From the NCBI RefSeq assembly GCF_900215355.1, contig NZ_OBEA01000008.1, positions 101,814 to 165,813 of the forward strand: 64,000 bases of DNA, read 5' to 3'. Origin of the DNA: Pseudooceanicola antarcticus (lineage in GTDB: Bacteria > Pseudomonadota > Alphaproteobacteria > Rhodobacterales > Rhodobacteraceae). The notes under the pieces were generated by a model that saw only the letters and a program-made list of their open reading frames with translations, made no database searches and was not told where the DNA came from. A program made the position numbers and the translations under genes. Below are positions 14,885 through 24,273 of the stretch, piece after piece; the first letter of the stretch is position 1; each line of letters starts with the position of its first letter.

Positions 14885-15877
14885 ATGGGCGCCACGGAAA
14901 CCTTCAACATCGTCATCGTCGGCCAGGCCGGACGGCTGCAATACGAGGCGTTGCTCTTTGCCGCCTCGCTGCGCGCCCGTTCGCCCGGTTTCCAGGGCCG
15001 TCTGCTGGTGGCCGAGCCGCAGCCGGGGCCGCTCTGGCCCGGCGATCCCCGGATCTCCAACGACGATGTGCGCGCCGCCCTGCAGGATCTGGGCGCCGAG
15101 ATCCTGCCCTTCGAGAGCCGCCACTTCGGCAACGCCTATCCCCATGGCAACAAGATCGAATGCCTTGCCGCCCTGCCCGGTGACCGGCCCTTCGTCTTCT
15201 TCGACAGCGACACGCTGGTGCTGGACGAGCTTTCGGATGTGCCCTTCGACTTCGACCGCCCCTCGGCCTCGTTGCGCCGCGAGGGCACCTGGCCGCAGAT
15301 CGAGCTCTACGGCCCCGGTTACACGGACACCTGGCGCAGCCTCTACGACCGCTTCGGGCTGGATTTTGAAAGCTCGCTCGATCTCTCCTGGCCCGACGAA
15401 TTCTGGCGCCGCTACCTCTATTTCAATGCCGGTTTCCTCTACCACCGCGATCCCCGGGCCTTTGGCGAGCGCTTCCTGCGCTACGCGCTCGAGATCCGCG
15501 ATAGCCCGCCGCCCGAGCTGGTCTGCCAAAGCCTCGATCCCTGGCTCGACCAGGTGGCGCTGCCGCTGGTGATCCATTCCTTCGGCGGCGGGCGCGATGC
15601 CCTGCCCGAGGGTTTCCTAGACGGGAACACCACCTGCCACTACCGGGTCTTCCCGCTGCTCTATGCCCGCGAGGCGGACCGGGTGGTCGAGGCGCTGGAA
15701 GAGATCGCGGCCCCGAACCGGCTGAAAAAGGTGCTGAAGCAATACGAGCCGATCAAGCGCATGGTCTACCAGGGGCGCGGTGCCAAGGTACGCGCACTCT
15801 TCGACCGGCAGAACCTGCCACACAGGGAACAGGCGATCCGCAACCGGATTCGCCGCGAAGGCCTCTGGATGCGCTAG
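14885..15877 (+). CDS. putative GT-A-fold glycosyltransferase
   Basis: This roughly 330-residue protein has the layout of a GT-A nucleotide-sugar transferase. It starts with FNIVIVGQAGRLQYEALLF, a Rossmann-like strand-helix, and has FVFFDSDTLVL (about residue 105), whose DSD fits the metal-binding DxD motif. A later FNAGFLYHRD segment is typical of GT8-like acceptors. ATG 14885 is preferred because conserved-looking sequence begins just after it; a TTG at 14849 and ATG at 14867 extend the frame without a ribosome site. It is monocistronic and divergent from the flavodoxin gene. The acceptor, probably a surface glycan or glycoprotein, is unknown. Confidence 0.65.
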   Translation: MGATETFNIVIVGQAGRLQYEALLFAASLRARSPGFQGRLLVAEPQPGPLWPGDPRISNDDVRAALQDLGAEILPFESRHFGNAYPHGNKIECLAALPGDRPFVFFDSDTLVLDELSDVPFDFDRPSASLRREGTWPQIELYGPGYTDTWRSLYDRFGLDFESSLDLSWPDEFWRRYLYFNAGFLYHRDPRAFGERFLRYALEIRDSPPPELVCQSLDPWLDQVALPLVIHSFGGGRDALPEGFLDGNTTCHYRVFPLLYAREADRVVEALEEIAAPNRLKKVLKQYEPIKRMVYQGRGAKVRALFDRQNLPHREQAIRNRIRREGLWMR

Positions 15878-16007
15878 GCACCCCGGCCTGCCTGAAAGAC
15901 CCCCGATCCGACGCGCGCGAGGGCCGAAACCCGCTGTCCGCGCGGCTTCCTCGGGCGACCGCCCCCTGGCACGGAACAGAAACCCGCCGAAGCGCTCGCG
16001 CAACCCT

Positions 16008-16035
16008 TTGCCTGAGCGACGCTCTGCGCTAATGT
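16008..16035 (+). promoter_or_regulatory. candidate promoter upstream of the 999-residue PilM/PilP-like gene
   Basis: TTGCCT at 16008-16013, a 16-base spacer and TAATGT at 16030-16035 lie about 85 bases before the start codon at 16120. This is only a pattern match. Confidence 0.4.
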
Positions 16036-16119
16036 CCCGCGGTAACTTGAGAGGTTGCGCCTCGCTTTTGATCTATTCCCGCCCGTTGGCGGCCGGCTTC
16101 AAACGCAATCCAGGGACGT

Positions 16120-19119
16120 ATGAAACCGAATTTTGCCTTGAATATCCTGCCCGACGGGCTGGAACTTCTGCATCGCTCAACGCCCGGCTGGGACCGGGTC
16201 GGTCGTGTTGATTTCGACGCAGAGGATCTGCCCGCGGAGCTTGCCGCGCTGCGTCGCATGGGCGAGGCCTTCGGGCCCGAGCCTCTGCGCTGCAAGCTGG
16301 TGATCCCCAACGACCAGATCCGCTACATGTCGATCTACACCGGCCCCGCCACCGAGGAAGAGCGGCGCGCGGCGGTGATGGCCAACCTCGAGGGGGCCAC
16401 CCCCTATCCGCTGGATCAGCTGCAATTCTGCTGGTCGGTCTCGGGCGAGATGACCCATCTCGCCGCCGTCGCCGAAGAGACCCTGGCCGAGGCCGAGGCC
16501 TTCGCCATGGAGCACGGCTTCAACCCGGTTTCCTTTGTCGCCATCCCCGAGGGCGGCGGCTATATCGGAGAGCCCTTCTTCGGCCCGACCAGCGCCGCGT
16601 CCACCCTGTTGGGGGGCGAGAGCGTCGAGCGGGACGCGGTACAGATCCACGTGGTCGGCAATGCCGCCCTGCCGCAGGAGGCGCTGCCCCGCGCGATCCC
16701 CGAACCTGCCCCGGACGCCGAAACGCCGCCCCCTGCGCCCGAAGCGCCCGAAGCGACCACACCGGTCGCAGCCCCAGAACCGGACGCGGTGGATGAGCCC
16801 ATCGAGGCGTCCGGTGAAGAAGCAGAGCCCCCCTCCGAGGCTCCCAAAGTGGCTGAGCCGGAAGCTCTAGAAGAGGACACCGCCCGGCCCGAAGCCTCTG
16901 AGGCGACGCCCGAGGTCGAGGCCGACCCCGAGGACAAACCCGCGCCCGAGGCCAGGATCGAACCTGTCGAGCCGCATCAGCCACGCGATCTTTTCGACTT
17001 CGACGCCATCCAGTCCGAAGCCACACCCGAGGACAGCCCGGCAGAGACCCCGAAGACCACCGGTCCTGAGGCAACGCCCGAGATCCCCGAGACGGCGAAG
17101 ACCTTCCAGAGCAAGCGCAAGCTTGCCGCCGGGACCGACCCCGAAGCCGGGGACGTGGCGCAGAGCCTGAAAGCCTCGCTGGACAGCCTGCGCCCCGCGC
17201 CCGAGGTCGAACTCGAGGCTCCGCGCCGCCGTCGCGCCCGGCGCGACGAGGACAGCGCATCGCGCAAGCGCAAGTCCCGCAATGAAGAGGCGGACAACCC
17301 CAGAAGCGCCCGCGAAAAACCCCGCGAGGCCAAGCCGCCCAAGCTGGCCGCCCCGAAGGGCAAGATCAGCCTCACCGCACCCGAGAAGCCCGTGGCCAAG
17401 GCCGAGCTGGCGCCGCGCAAGGCCCCGGTCGCCGCGCCCGAGAAGCCCCTCTCGGCCCCTGCTTCCGTCTCGGCGCCTGCTGCCGTCTCGGCCCCTGCTG
17501 CCGTCTCGGCCCCCACTTCCGTCTCGGCCACTGCTTCCGTCTCGGCCACTGCTTCCGTCTCGGCCCCCGCCCCCATCACCAGTGGCGCCAAGCCGCTTGC
17601 GGCGACGGTGACCCCCAAGGTTGCGGCACCCAAGGCGCTCGACCCTGCACGGCAACGTGCCAGCGAGGCCGAACAGCTTACCGTCTTCGGCGAACGTCCC
17701 GGCCAGGCCGGCAACAGCCCGCGCCGGGGCTACGGACGGGTGGCCATCCTGGCACTCGTGCTGGCGGGTCTCGGGATCGCCGCCTGGGCTGCACTGAACG
17801 GCGGGACGCTCTTGCCCGAGCGCGGCGAAGGGCTGGCCGAGATGCTGCCGGAGGCCACGGCACCAGAGACTGAGACGCCCCCGGAGACCGCGCTGGCCGC
17901 CCTGCCCGAGATCGTGCCTGAAAGCGCGCCCCAGACGACCCCCGATGCGATCTCCGCGCCGGAGCGCCTGCCCGCGGCGGCGGAGAGCTCGGAGGTGGCC
18001 CTTGCCACGCCCGAGGCCATGCCGCCCGTCGAGGACCCCGAGCCCGGCGCCCTGACCCGGTCCATCACCCAGCCCCGCATGCCGATGCAGATCCGCCCGG
18101 CCCCCGCCACCCCGGCGGAAGCCGCCGCGCGCTATGCCGCCACCGGGATCTGGCAGCGCGCGCCCGCCGCACCGCTGCCGCCGATGGCCACCGAGCTGGG
18201 CGAGATCTCTCTCGCCGCGCTGACCCCGACCGAGCGCGCCGCGCCCGTGGTGGGCCTTCAGGACACCGCGCGCCGTCGCCCCACCTCGGGCTTCAGCAGC
18301 CCGATCAACCCGCCCTCGCCGGACCTGGAGTTCGAGCTGGACGAGCGCGGGCTGGTGCCCGCCACCGCAGAGGGCGCACTGACCCCCGAGGGCCACCTGG
18401 TCTACCTGGGCGCGCCCGAGGTCACCCCGCCGTCGCGCCCCGAGGCGACCCTGGCCCCCGAGGCCCAGCCCGCAGCCCTGCCCCTGCCGGAAGCTGCGCC
18501 CGAGACCACCGCCGAGCCTGCGGCCGGGACCCCTGCCGCCGAGACCGCTGCGGCGGAGGCGGCCGAGCAGCCCCTGGACCCGGTGATCGCGGCGGCGCTT
18601 GAGCTTGCCATCGCCAATGACCCGGAAGCGCTGCTTGCGCCCGGAGAAGAGCTGACGCTTGCAGTGGCCGGCTCGATCCGGCCGCGCCTGCGCCCCGAGG
18701 GACTGGCCCCCGAAGCCCGAGAGCCCGCGACCGAGGCCGATCTCTCGGCGGGGGTCTCGACCCGCCCCCGCGCCCGCCCCCAAGATTTCGCCGTGCTGGT
18801 CGCCGCGGCCCAGGCCGCCGCTGCCTCTGCGCCGCCGCTGCCCGTCCCCTCGCCCGCCGTCATCCCGCCCGGCCCCTCGCAGCCGTCGGTGGCGCGCCTG
18901 GCGACGGTGGAACGGGCCATTGACCTTAACCGCATCAACCTGATCGGCATTCGCGGAGAGCCCTCGTCTCGCCAGGCGCTGGTGCGGCTGGCGGATGGCC
19001 GCATCCGCAAGGTTCAAGTGGGGGACCGCCTGGACGGTGGCCGTGTCGCTGCCATTGGCGACAGCGCCCTGACCTATGTGAAGAAGAACCGCTCGGTCCA
19101 GCTGGAGATGCCGGACTGA
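16120..19119 (+). CDS. orphan membrane protein with PilM/GspL-like N-terminus and PilP-like C-terminus
   Basis: This 999-residue protein has four parts. Residues 1-185 resemble the actin-like domain of PilM/GspL: NFALNILPDGLELLHRS, VIPNDQIRYMSI, and a QLQFCWSVSG segment. Residues about 190-530 are a Pro/Glu/Ala-rich, charge-rich low-complexity linker that includes an 18-bp tandem repeat. One membrane helix (about 540-562, VAILALVLAGLGIAAWAAL) follows, then a second Pro/Ala-rich linker. Residues about 930-999 form a compact domain (INLIGIRGEPSSRQALVRL, GDRLDGGRVAAIGDSAL) like the PilP/GspC homology region. Topology predicts the N-terminus in the cytoplasm and the PilP-like end in the periplasm. 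No pilin, ATPase or secretin genes lie nearby. Whether it serves a pilus or secretion machine elsewhere is unknown. Confidence 0.7.
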   Translation: MKPNFALNILPDGLELLHRSTPGWDRVGRVDFDAEDLPAELAALRRMGEAFGPEPLRCKLVIPNDQIRYMSIYTGPATEEERRAAVMANLEGATPYPLDQLQFCWSVSGEMTHLAAVAEETLAEAEAFAMEHGFNPVSFVAIPEGGGYIGEPFFGPTSAASTLLGGESVERDAVQIHVVGNAALPQEALPRAIPEPAPDAETPPPAPEAPEATTPVAAPEPDAVDEPIEASGEEAEPPSEAPKVAEPEALEEDTARPEASEATPEVEADPEDKPAPEARIEPVEPHQPRDLFDFDAIQSEATPEDSPAETPKTTGPEATPEIPETAKTFQSKRKLAAGTDPEAGDVAQSLKASLDSLRPAPEVELEAPRRRRARRDEDSASRKRKSRNEEADNPRSAREKPREAKPPKLAAPKGKISLTAPEKPVAKAELAPRKAPVAAPEKPLSAPASVSAPAAVSAPAAVSAPTSVSATASVSATASVSAPAPITSGAKPLAATVTPKVAAPKALDPARQRASEAEQLTVFGERPGQAGNSPRRGYGRVAILALVLAGLGIAAWAALNGGTLLPERGEGLAEMLPEATAPETETPPETALAALPEIVPESAPQTTPDAISAPERLPAAAESSEVALATPEAMPPVEDPEPGALTRSITQPRMPMQIRPAPATPAEAAARYAATGIWQRAPAAPLPPMATELGEISLAALTPTERAAPVVGLQDTARRRPTSGFSSPINPPSPDLEFELDERGLVPATAEGALTPEGHLVYLGAPEVTPPSRPEATLAPEAQPAALPLPEAAPETTAEPAAGTPAAETAAAEAAEQPLDPVIAAALELAIANDPEALLAPGEELTLAVAGSIRPRLRPEGLAPEAREPATEADLSAGVSTRPRARPQDFAVLVAAAQAAAASAPPLPVPSPAVIPPGPSQPSVARLATVERAIDLNRINLIGIRGEPSSRQALVRLADGRIRKVQVGDRLDGGRVAAIGDSALTYVKKNRSVQLEMPD
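17452..17577 (+). repeat. seven tandem 18-bp units coding for S-A-x-A-x-V hexapeptides
   Basis: Seven consecutive 18-bp units with a common TCGGCC start run from 17452 to 17577. They encode repeats of the type SAPASV/SAPAAV/SATASV in the linker of the 999-residue protein. Units differ at a few bases. The repeat is in frame, so unit gain or loss would change linker length only. Confidence 0.85.
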
Positions 19120-19220
19120 GCCGCGACGGCCCAGGCCCGGAACTGCCCGCTGCCTGACCCCGCGCTGCCGGGACGGGCGTTCAAAGCTCTGCGATCCGCC
19201 CTCCGCCTGCGCGCTGACTG

Positions 19221-19250
19221 TTGCGCTGGCAGCCCGGCTCTCTCTATCAT
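19221..19250 (+). promoter_or_regulatory. candidate promoter of the Kef-type antiporter gene
   Basis: TTGCGC (19221-19226) and TATCAT (19245-19250) are separated by 18 bases and lie 50 bases before the start at 19300. Confidence 0.45.
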
Positions 19251-19299
19251 CTCCTGAACCGCCCGAGCGGCAGCGCCCCCGACCGCCCAAGGAGATGAA

Positions 19300-21168
19300 A
19301 TGGAAGGTTTTCTTTACCAGGCTACGATCTATCTCTGCGCGGCGGTGATCGCCGTGCCGCTCTCGGCCCGCCTCGGACTGGGGTCGGTGCTGGGTTACCT
19401 GGCGGCGGGGATCCTGATCGGGCCGGGCCTGCATCTCATCGGGCACGAGACCCATGACCTGCAGCATTTCGCCGAATTCGGCGTGGTGATGATGCTCTTC
19501 CTGATCGGCCTCGAGCTTGAACCTCGGGCGCTTTGGGACATGCGGCACAAGCTGCTGGGACTGGGTGGCATGCAGGTGATGCTGACCATGGGCGCGGTGG
19601 CGGGCGCGGCGATGGCCTTCGGCCTCAGCTGGCAGCCGGCGCTGGCCATTGGCATGATCCTGGCGCTGTCCTCCACCGCCATCGTGCTGCAGACCCTGTC
19701 CGAGAAGGGCCTGATGCAGACCCAGGGCGGGCGCTCGGCCTTCGCGGTGCTGCTGACCCAGGATATCGCGGTGATCCCGATGATCGCGCTCTTGCCGCTG
19801 CTGGCCCTGCCCGACTTCATCCCCCATGCGATGAGCGCCGCCGAGGGGGCCGAGGCCGCCCATGGCGCCGCCGAAGAGAGCCTGTCGCTGGTCGAAGGCC
19901 TGCCCGGCTGGGGCGTCACGCTGGTGACCCTGGGCGCGGTGGCGGCGGTGATCCTGATCGGGATCTACCTGATCCGCCCGGTCTTTCGTTTCATCCATGC
20001 AGCGCATCTGCCCGAGATGTACACCGCGCTCGCGCTGGCCATCGTCATCGGCATCGCCTTCCTGATGAACCTGGTGGGTCTCTCGCCCGCGCTCGGCACC
20101 TTCCTGGCCGGGGTGGTGCTGGCCAACAGCGAGTTCCGGCATGAGCTGGAAAGCGACATCCAGCCCTTCAAGGGCCTTCTGCTGGGGCTCTTCTTCATCA
20201 CGGTCGGCGCGGGCATCAACTTCGAGATCCTGCTCGATGCGCCGCTGAAGATCTTCGGCATCGCCCTGGGCACCATGCTGCTGAAGGGGCTGATCCTGCT
20301 GGTGCTGGGGCGGCTCTTCAGGCTCAAGCACCGCAACCTGATGCTCTTTACCCTTGGCCTGGCGCAGGCCGGGGAATTCGGCTTCGTGCTGATCTCCTTC
20401 TCTCAGCAGGTCAATGCGCTGGACAGCACCCTGGCCGCGCAGCTCTTGCTGGCGGTGACGCTGACAATGCTGCTGACGCCGCTCTTCTTCATCCTCTACG
20501 ACCGCCTGTCGCGCCGCATGGTCGAGAACCTGGAGCCCGAGCCAGACGAGATCGAGCACGAGGGCCCGGTGATCATCGCGGGCATCGGCCGCTTCGGGCA
20601 GATCGTCAACCGGATGGTGCAGAGCTCGGGCTTCCAGACCGTGGTGCTGGACAACAACATGAACACCATCGAGCTGATGCGGCGCTTCGGCTTCAAGGGC
20701 TATTTCGGCGACCCCTCACGGCCCGATATCCTGCATGCGGCGGGGATCGAGAAGGCCCGTGTGCTGGTTGCCGCCATGGACGACAATGACGCCGTGGTGC
20801 GGCTGGTGGCCTATGCCCGCGCCATGCGGCCCGACCTGCATATCATCGCCCGCGCCTATGACCGGACCCATGTCTACAAGCTCTACCAGGCGGGCGCCGA
20901 TGATATCGTCCGCGAGACCTTCGACAGCTCGCTGCGGGCCGGGCGCTACGTGCTGGAGAACATCGGCCTGACCGACTTCGAGGCCGCCGAGGCCGAGAAG
21001 ATCTTCTTCCATCACGACCGCAACTCGATCCGCGAACTGGCCGAGCTCTGGGACCCGGCGATCCCGCCAGGCAAGAACACGGCCTATATCGAACGCTCGA
21101 AGGAGCTGGAGAAGGGTCTGGAAGCGGCGCTTCTGGCACAGCTTGCCGACGAGGAGGATGCCAGCTGA
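19300..21168 (+). CDS. Kef-type monovalent cation:proton antiporter (CPA2) with RCK_N domain
   Basis: This 622-residue inner-membrane protein has about twelve helices (residues 1-395) with the CPA2 features GYLAAGILIGPG, FLIGLELEP and VLANSEFRHELE. A cytosolic RCK/TrkA-N domain follows (about 415-535) with the nucleotide loop IAGIGRFGQIV and the acidic strand-end VVLDNNMNTIE. It is a K+ (or Na+)/H+ antiporter of the KefB/KefC type, gated by bound nucleotide or, in KefC, glutathione adducts. No KefF/KefG-like ancillary flavoprotein lies next to it. AAGGAGA 5 bases upstream supports the start. KefB and KefC cannot be told apart by eye. Confidence 0.92.
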   Translation: MEGFLYQATIYLCAAVIAVPLSARLGLGSVLGYLAAGILIGPGLHLIGHETHDLQHFAEFGVVMMLFLIGLELEPRALWDMRHKLLGLGGMQVMLTMGAVAGAAMAFGLSWQPALAIGMILALSSTAIVLQTLSEKGLMQTQGGRSAFAVLLTQDIAVIPMIALLPLLALPDFIPHAMSAAEGAEAAHGAAEESLSLVEGLPGWGVTLVTLGAVAAVILIGIYLIRPVFRFIHAAHLPEMYTALALAIVIGIAFLMNLVGLSPALGTFLAGVVLANSEFRHELESDIQPFKGLLLGLFFITVGAGINFEILLDAPLKIFGIALGTMLLKGLILLVLGRLFRLKHRNLMLFTLGLAQAGEFGFVLISFSQQVNALDSTLAAQLLLAVTLTMLLTPLFFILYDRLSRRMVENLEPEPDEIEHEGPVIIAGIGRFGQIVNRMVQSSGFQTVVLDNNMNTIELMRRFGFKGYFGDPSRPDILHAAGIEKARVLVAAMDDNDAVVRLVAYARAMRPDLHIIARAYDRTHVYKLYQAGADDIVRETFDSSLRAGRYVLENIGLTDFEAAEAEKIFFHHDRNSIRELAELWDPAIPPGKNTAYIERSKELEKGLEAALLAQLADEEDAS

Positions 21169-21206
21169 CGTCTGCGCCGGGACGCCCCTGGGGACGCCTC
21201 CGGCGG

Positions 21207-21228
21207 GAGTATTTTCAGCCTGGTGATG
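21207..21228 (+). repeat. 22-bp GAGTAT...GGTGATG intergenic repeat, single copy
   Basis: This 22-base segment matches the two arms of the inverted-repeat element at 35723-35865 (identical to the right arm, one mismatch with the left). It lies between the Kef and cobT stop codons. Confidence 0.7.
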
Positions 21229-21237
21229 AACTGGGGC

Positions 21238-22248
21238 TCAGCCCCCGGAGACGCCGGCCTCGGCGAAGGTGGCCATGCCGGAGTGGCATTCCAGGGCCGC
21301 CTTCAACAGCGGGATGGCCAGCGCCGCGCCAGAGGCCTCGCCCAGGCGCAGGCCGAGGTTCAGCAGCGGCACCTTGCCGAGTTTTCCCAGCAGGGCCTCA
21401 TGGGCCTGTTCGGCGCTGCCGTGACCGGCGATGGCATGATCCAGCGCGCCTGCGTTTTCGGCCTGCAGGCAGGCGGCGGCGGCGCAGCAAATGAACCCGT
21501 CGAGGATCACCGGGATGCCTTCGCAACGGGCCCGCGCGATGGCACCCGCCATGGCTGCGACCTCTCGCCCGCCAAGGCAGCGCAGGGTGTCGAAACCGGT
21601 CTCGGGCGCATGCAGCGCCACCGCCTCGGCCACCACCTGCGCCTTGCGCGAAACGCCCTCGTCATCCAATCCAGTGCCGCGCCCGGCCCAATCCGCGGCC
21701 TCTCCGCCGTAGAGCGCAAGGGCGATGGCCGCCGCCGAAGTGGTGTTGCCGATGCCCATCTCGCCGGTGACCAGCAGGTCGGCCTGCGGGTCGACCGCGT
21801 TCCAGCCCGCGGTCAACGCCGCTGCGAGATCATCGTCGCTCATCGCCGGGGCCTCGCAGAAATCGGCGGTCGGGCGGTCGAGGTCGAGGGCCACGACCTC
21901 CATCCGGGCCCCTGCGGCGCGCGCCAGCTGGTTCACCGCGGCGCCACCGGCCTGGAAGTTGGCCACCATCTGCACCGTCACCTCGGGCGGGAAGGCCGAG
22001 ATGCCGCGCGCCGTCACCCCGTGGTTGCCGGCGAAGACCACCACCTGCGGCGCCTCGATCCGGGGCCGCGCGTCGCCACGCCAGGCGGCGTACCAGAGCG
22101 CCAGCTCTTCCAGCCGCCCGAGCGCCCCCGGCGGCTTGGTCAGCGCGGCATTGCGCTCTTCCGCGGCGCTGCGGGCGACCGCATCGGGGCCTTTTGCAGC
22201 GGAGAGCTTGTCACGGAGAACGGCGGGGGTGATCGTGGTCTCGGTCAT
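21238..22248 (-). CDS. cobT: nicotinate-nucleotide--dimethylbenzimidazole phosphoribosyltransferase
   Basis: This 336-residue enzyme makes alpha-ribazole phosphate from dimethylbenzimidazole and nicotinate mononucleotide, in the late nucleotide-loop assembly of cobalamin. Seen directly: [15 protein letters not shown] near the N-terminus, [10 protein letters not shown] (about 72-81), [13 protein letters not shown] (about 170), and [15 protein letters not shown] near the C-terminus carrying the catalytic glutamate. The start MTETTITP at 22248 fits the family; the frame extends 22 codons upstream without conserved sequence. It is divergent from cobS with only 65 bases between start codons, leaving a very compact shared promoter region. 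Confidence 0.93.
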   Translation of the reverse strand: MTETTITPAVLRDKLSAAKGPDAVARSAAEERNAALTKPPGALGRLEELALWYAAWRGDARPRIEAPQVVVFAGNHGVTARGISAFPPEVTVQMVANFQAGGAAVNQLARAAGARMEVVALDLDRPTADFCEAPAMSDDDLAAALTAGWNAVDPQADLLVTGEMGIGNTTSAAAIALALYGGEAADWAGRGTGLDDEGVSRKAQVVAEAVALHAPETGFDTLRCLGGREVAAMAGAIARARCEGIPVILDGFICCAAAACLQAENAGALDHAIAGHGSAEQAHEALLGKLGKVPLLNLGLRLGEASGAALAIPLLKAALECHSGMATFAEAGVSGG

Positions 22249-22313
22249 CTGAGGTCCATTGCAATTCGGCTTTGGCACGTGTCTAAACCCTGACGAAACT
22301 GGAGCAAGCCCCA

Positions 22314-23051
22314 ATGAATGCGCGCAGCCTGTGGAACGATCTGCTCTCTGCCCTCGGTCTGTTGAGCCGCCTGCCCCTGCCCCGCCACGAGAGCCGGGGC
22401 GCGGAGGCCGCCTGGGCCTATCCGCTGGCCGGGCTGGTGCTGGGGCTGATCGCCTGTCTTGCCGGGCTGCTGGCGCTTGGCCTGTCGCTGCCCCCCGCTG
22501 CTGCCGCCCTGATCTGTCTCGGCACTGCCGTGGCCTTGACCGGCGCGCTTCACGAGGACGGGCTGGCCGATGTGGCGGATGGCTTCTGGGGCGGCGCCAG
22601 CCTCTCGCGGCGGCTGGAGATCATGAAGGACAGCCATATCGGCGCCTATGGGGTCGTGGCTCTGGTGCTGGGGCTGCTGGCCCGTTTCACCGCGCTCGCG
22701 GCGCTCTTCGGCATGGCCGGCGGGCTCTGGGCGGTGATCGCGGCGGCGGTGATGTCGCGGGCGGCGATGGTGGTGCTGATGGCCGCCCTGCCCCATGCGC
22801 GGGACAACGGGCTGGCCCGTTCGGTCGGACAGCCCTCGGCCGGGGTGGCCCTGACGGCGGCGTTGATCGGCGCTGTCTTCGCCTACCTCTGCCTTGGCTG
22901 GCATGGCAGCGCCGCGATCCTCTCGGTGGCCCTGATCAGCCTCGGCATGGCGCGCCTGGCGCAGGCCAAGATCGGCGGCCAGACCGGCGATCTGCTGGGC
23001 GCGACCCAGCAGGTGACCGAGATCGCGGTGCTCTTCGTCGCCATCGCCTGA
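22314..23051 (+). CDS. cobS: adenosylcobinamide-GDP ribazoletransferase
   Basis: This 245-residue membrane protein joins adenosylcobinamide-GDP to alpha-ribazole, the last step of adenosylcobalamin assembly. It has the family hallmark [19 protein letters not shown] (about 75-95), a conserved acidic segment, with DSHIGAYGV after it and several hydrophobic helices. Its substrate alpha-ribazole phosphate is made by the divergently encoded CobT, so the pair forms one functional module. Length fits the family (about 245-260). Confidence 0.94.
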   Translation: MNARSLWNDLLSALGLLSRLPLPRHESRGAEAAWAYPLAGLVLGLIACLAGLLALGLSLPPAAAALICLGTAVALTGALHEDGLADVADGFWGGASLSRRLEIMKDSHIGAYGVVALVLGLLARFTALAALFGMAGGLWAVIAAAVMSRAAMVVLMAALPHARDNGLARSVGQPSAGVALTAALIGAVFAYLCLGWHGSAAILSVALISLGMARLAQAKIGGQTGDLLGATQQVTEIAVLFVAIA

Positions 23052-23096
23052 GCGCGCCGGACGGTACGTGATCCGCAGGAGCAACGGCCCAAAAGA

Positions 23097-23127
23097 AAAG
23101 AGCCGCGACCTTGCGGTGCGGCTCTTT
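23097..23127. terminator. bidirectional terminator between cobS and carD
   Basis: AAAGAGCCGC (23097-23106) pairs with GCGGCTCTTT (23118-23127). The stem ends supply A-rich and T-rich flanks on both strands, so it can serve cobS (+) and carD (-), which converge here. Confidence 0.85.
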
Positions 23128-23148
23128 CCGGAAAGGTGCAGAGGCTGA

Positions 23149-23661
23149 TCAGGCGGCGGCGCGGCTGACCAGGACTTCGTCGACCTGCTTGGCGGCGGCC
23201 ACTTCGTCGCCACCGGCAACGGCAGCCACTTCACGGGTCAGACGCTCGAGCGCGGCTTCATAGAGCTGACGCTCGGAATAGGACTGCTCGCGCTGGTCGT
23301 CGCTGCGGTGCAGGTCGCGCACCACTTCGGCGATGGCGATCAGATCACCGGAGTTGATCTTCTGTTCGTATTCCTGGGCGCGACGCGACCACATGGCGCG
23401 CTTCACCTTGGCCTTGCCCTTCAGCGTCTTCATCGCCTGGCTCACCACGTCGGGGGTCGAGAGGGAACGCATCCCGATCTCGGTCGCCTTGTTGGTGGGC
23501 ACGCGCAGGGTCATCTTGTCCTTCTCGAAGGAAATCACGAAGAGTTCCAACTGGATGCCCGCGATCTCCTGGCTTTCGATCGAGACAATCTGGCCGACGC
23601 CATGAGCCGGGTAGACAACGTAATCGTTGGGGCGGAACTCGGATTTTTTAGTCTTGGTCAT
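23149..23661 (-). CDS. carD: CarD/CdnL-family RNA polymerase-binding regulator
   Basis: This 170-residue protein binds the RNA polymerase beta subunit and stabilises open complexes, mainly at weak promoters such as those for rRNA. The N-terminal Tudor-like domain (about 8-65) is recognisable from FRPNDYVVYPAHGVGQIVSIESQEIAG and LFVISFEKDKMTLRVP. A helical C-terminal DNA-contacting domain follows (about 70-165, with RRAQEYEQKINSGD). Length fits the family. It is the first of a block (carD, fdxA, S4 protein, helicase) on the minus strand, each with its own spacing. A TATACA element (minus strand, about 23827-23822) may be part of its promoter. Confidence 0.92.
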   Translation of the reverse strand: MTKTKKSEFRPNDYVVYPAHGVGQIVSIESQEIAGIQLELFVISFEKDKMTLRVPTNKATEIGMRSLSTPDVVSQAMKTLKGKAKVKRAMWSRRAQEYEQKINSGDLIAIAEVVRDLHRSDDQREQSYSERQLYEAALERLTREVAAVAGGDEVAAAKQVDEVLVSRAAA

Positions 23662-23884
23662 AGAGCTTCTTCCTCACATACCCAGGCGTCAGAGGGCACA
23701 AGAACACTCGGCGCCGTCGAAGCGGCACCAAGCGCGCGATTGCATCTCGTCAGATCAGGAACCCTTGGTCAGCAGCGCCCAGGGTTCTGGCAGGGGCGGT
23801 CTTTGTCATGTGTAACAAAGGTGTATAGCACAGAATCACCCCAAAAAGAAGGGTGTGACGCGATTCTGCGACGCTACGTGCCGA

Positions 23885-24223
23885 TCAGCCGCCTTCGCCG
23901 GGTGCCTCGGAGAAGTATTTCTCGAGCTTGCCAGCCTCGCCGTCACGCTCCGCAGCGGTCGGCATGGGATCCTTCTTGGTGATGATCACCGGCCAGAGCT
24001 CAGCGTATTTGCGGTTGAATTCAACCCATTGCTCCATATCCGGCTCAGTGTCGGGACGGATGGCATCCGCCGGGCACTCGGGCTCGCAGACACCGCAGTC
24101 AATGCACTCGTCGGGATGGATCACCAGGGTGTTCTCGCCTTCATAGAAGCAATCCACCGGACAGACTTCGACGCAGTCGGTGTATTTACAGGCGATGCAA
24201 TTATCGGTGACGACGTAGGTCAT
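23885..24223 (-). CDS. fdxA: seven-iron ferredoxin (FdI type)
   Basis: This 112-residue electron carrier matches the Azotobacter FdI layout with numbering shifted by one: Cys9, Cys17 and Cys50 for a [3Fe-4S] cluster, and Cys21, Cys40, Cys43 and Cys46 for a [4Fe-4S] cluster. The extra Cys12 and Cys25 of this type are also present. The segment [20 protein letters not shown] is diagnostic. A C-terminal acidic tail replaces FdI's. It lies between carD and the S4-domain gene on the same strand. The redox partner is unknown; the CarD-ferredoxin neighbourhood is common in Rhodobacterales to my knowledge. Confidence 0.93.
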   Translation of the reverse strand: MTYVVTDNCIACKYTDCVEVCPVDCFYEGENTLVIHPDECIDCGVCEPECPADAIRPDTEPDMEQWVEFNRKYAELWPVIITKKDPMPTAAERDGEAGKLEKYFSEAPGEGG

Positions 24224-24273
24224 GGCTTACTCTCGGAGAACAGTCAGAGGACTAGCTAGACCACTGTTTGTAA

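Noticed and set aside
17452..17577. Possible CRISPR array
   Set aside because: The repeats are directly tandem without spacers and lie in frame inside a coding region.
16867..20559. 1230-codon open frame on the minus strand across two genes
   Set aside because: It is antisense to the 999-residue protein gene and the Kef gene, with low-complexity Gly/Arg/Gln translation and no domain.
22249..22313. Cobalamin riboswitch between cobT and cobS
   Set aside because: Only 65 bases separate the start codons and no B12-box-like sequence is present.
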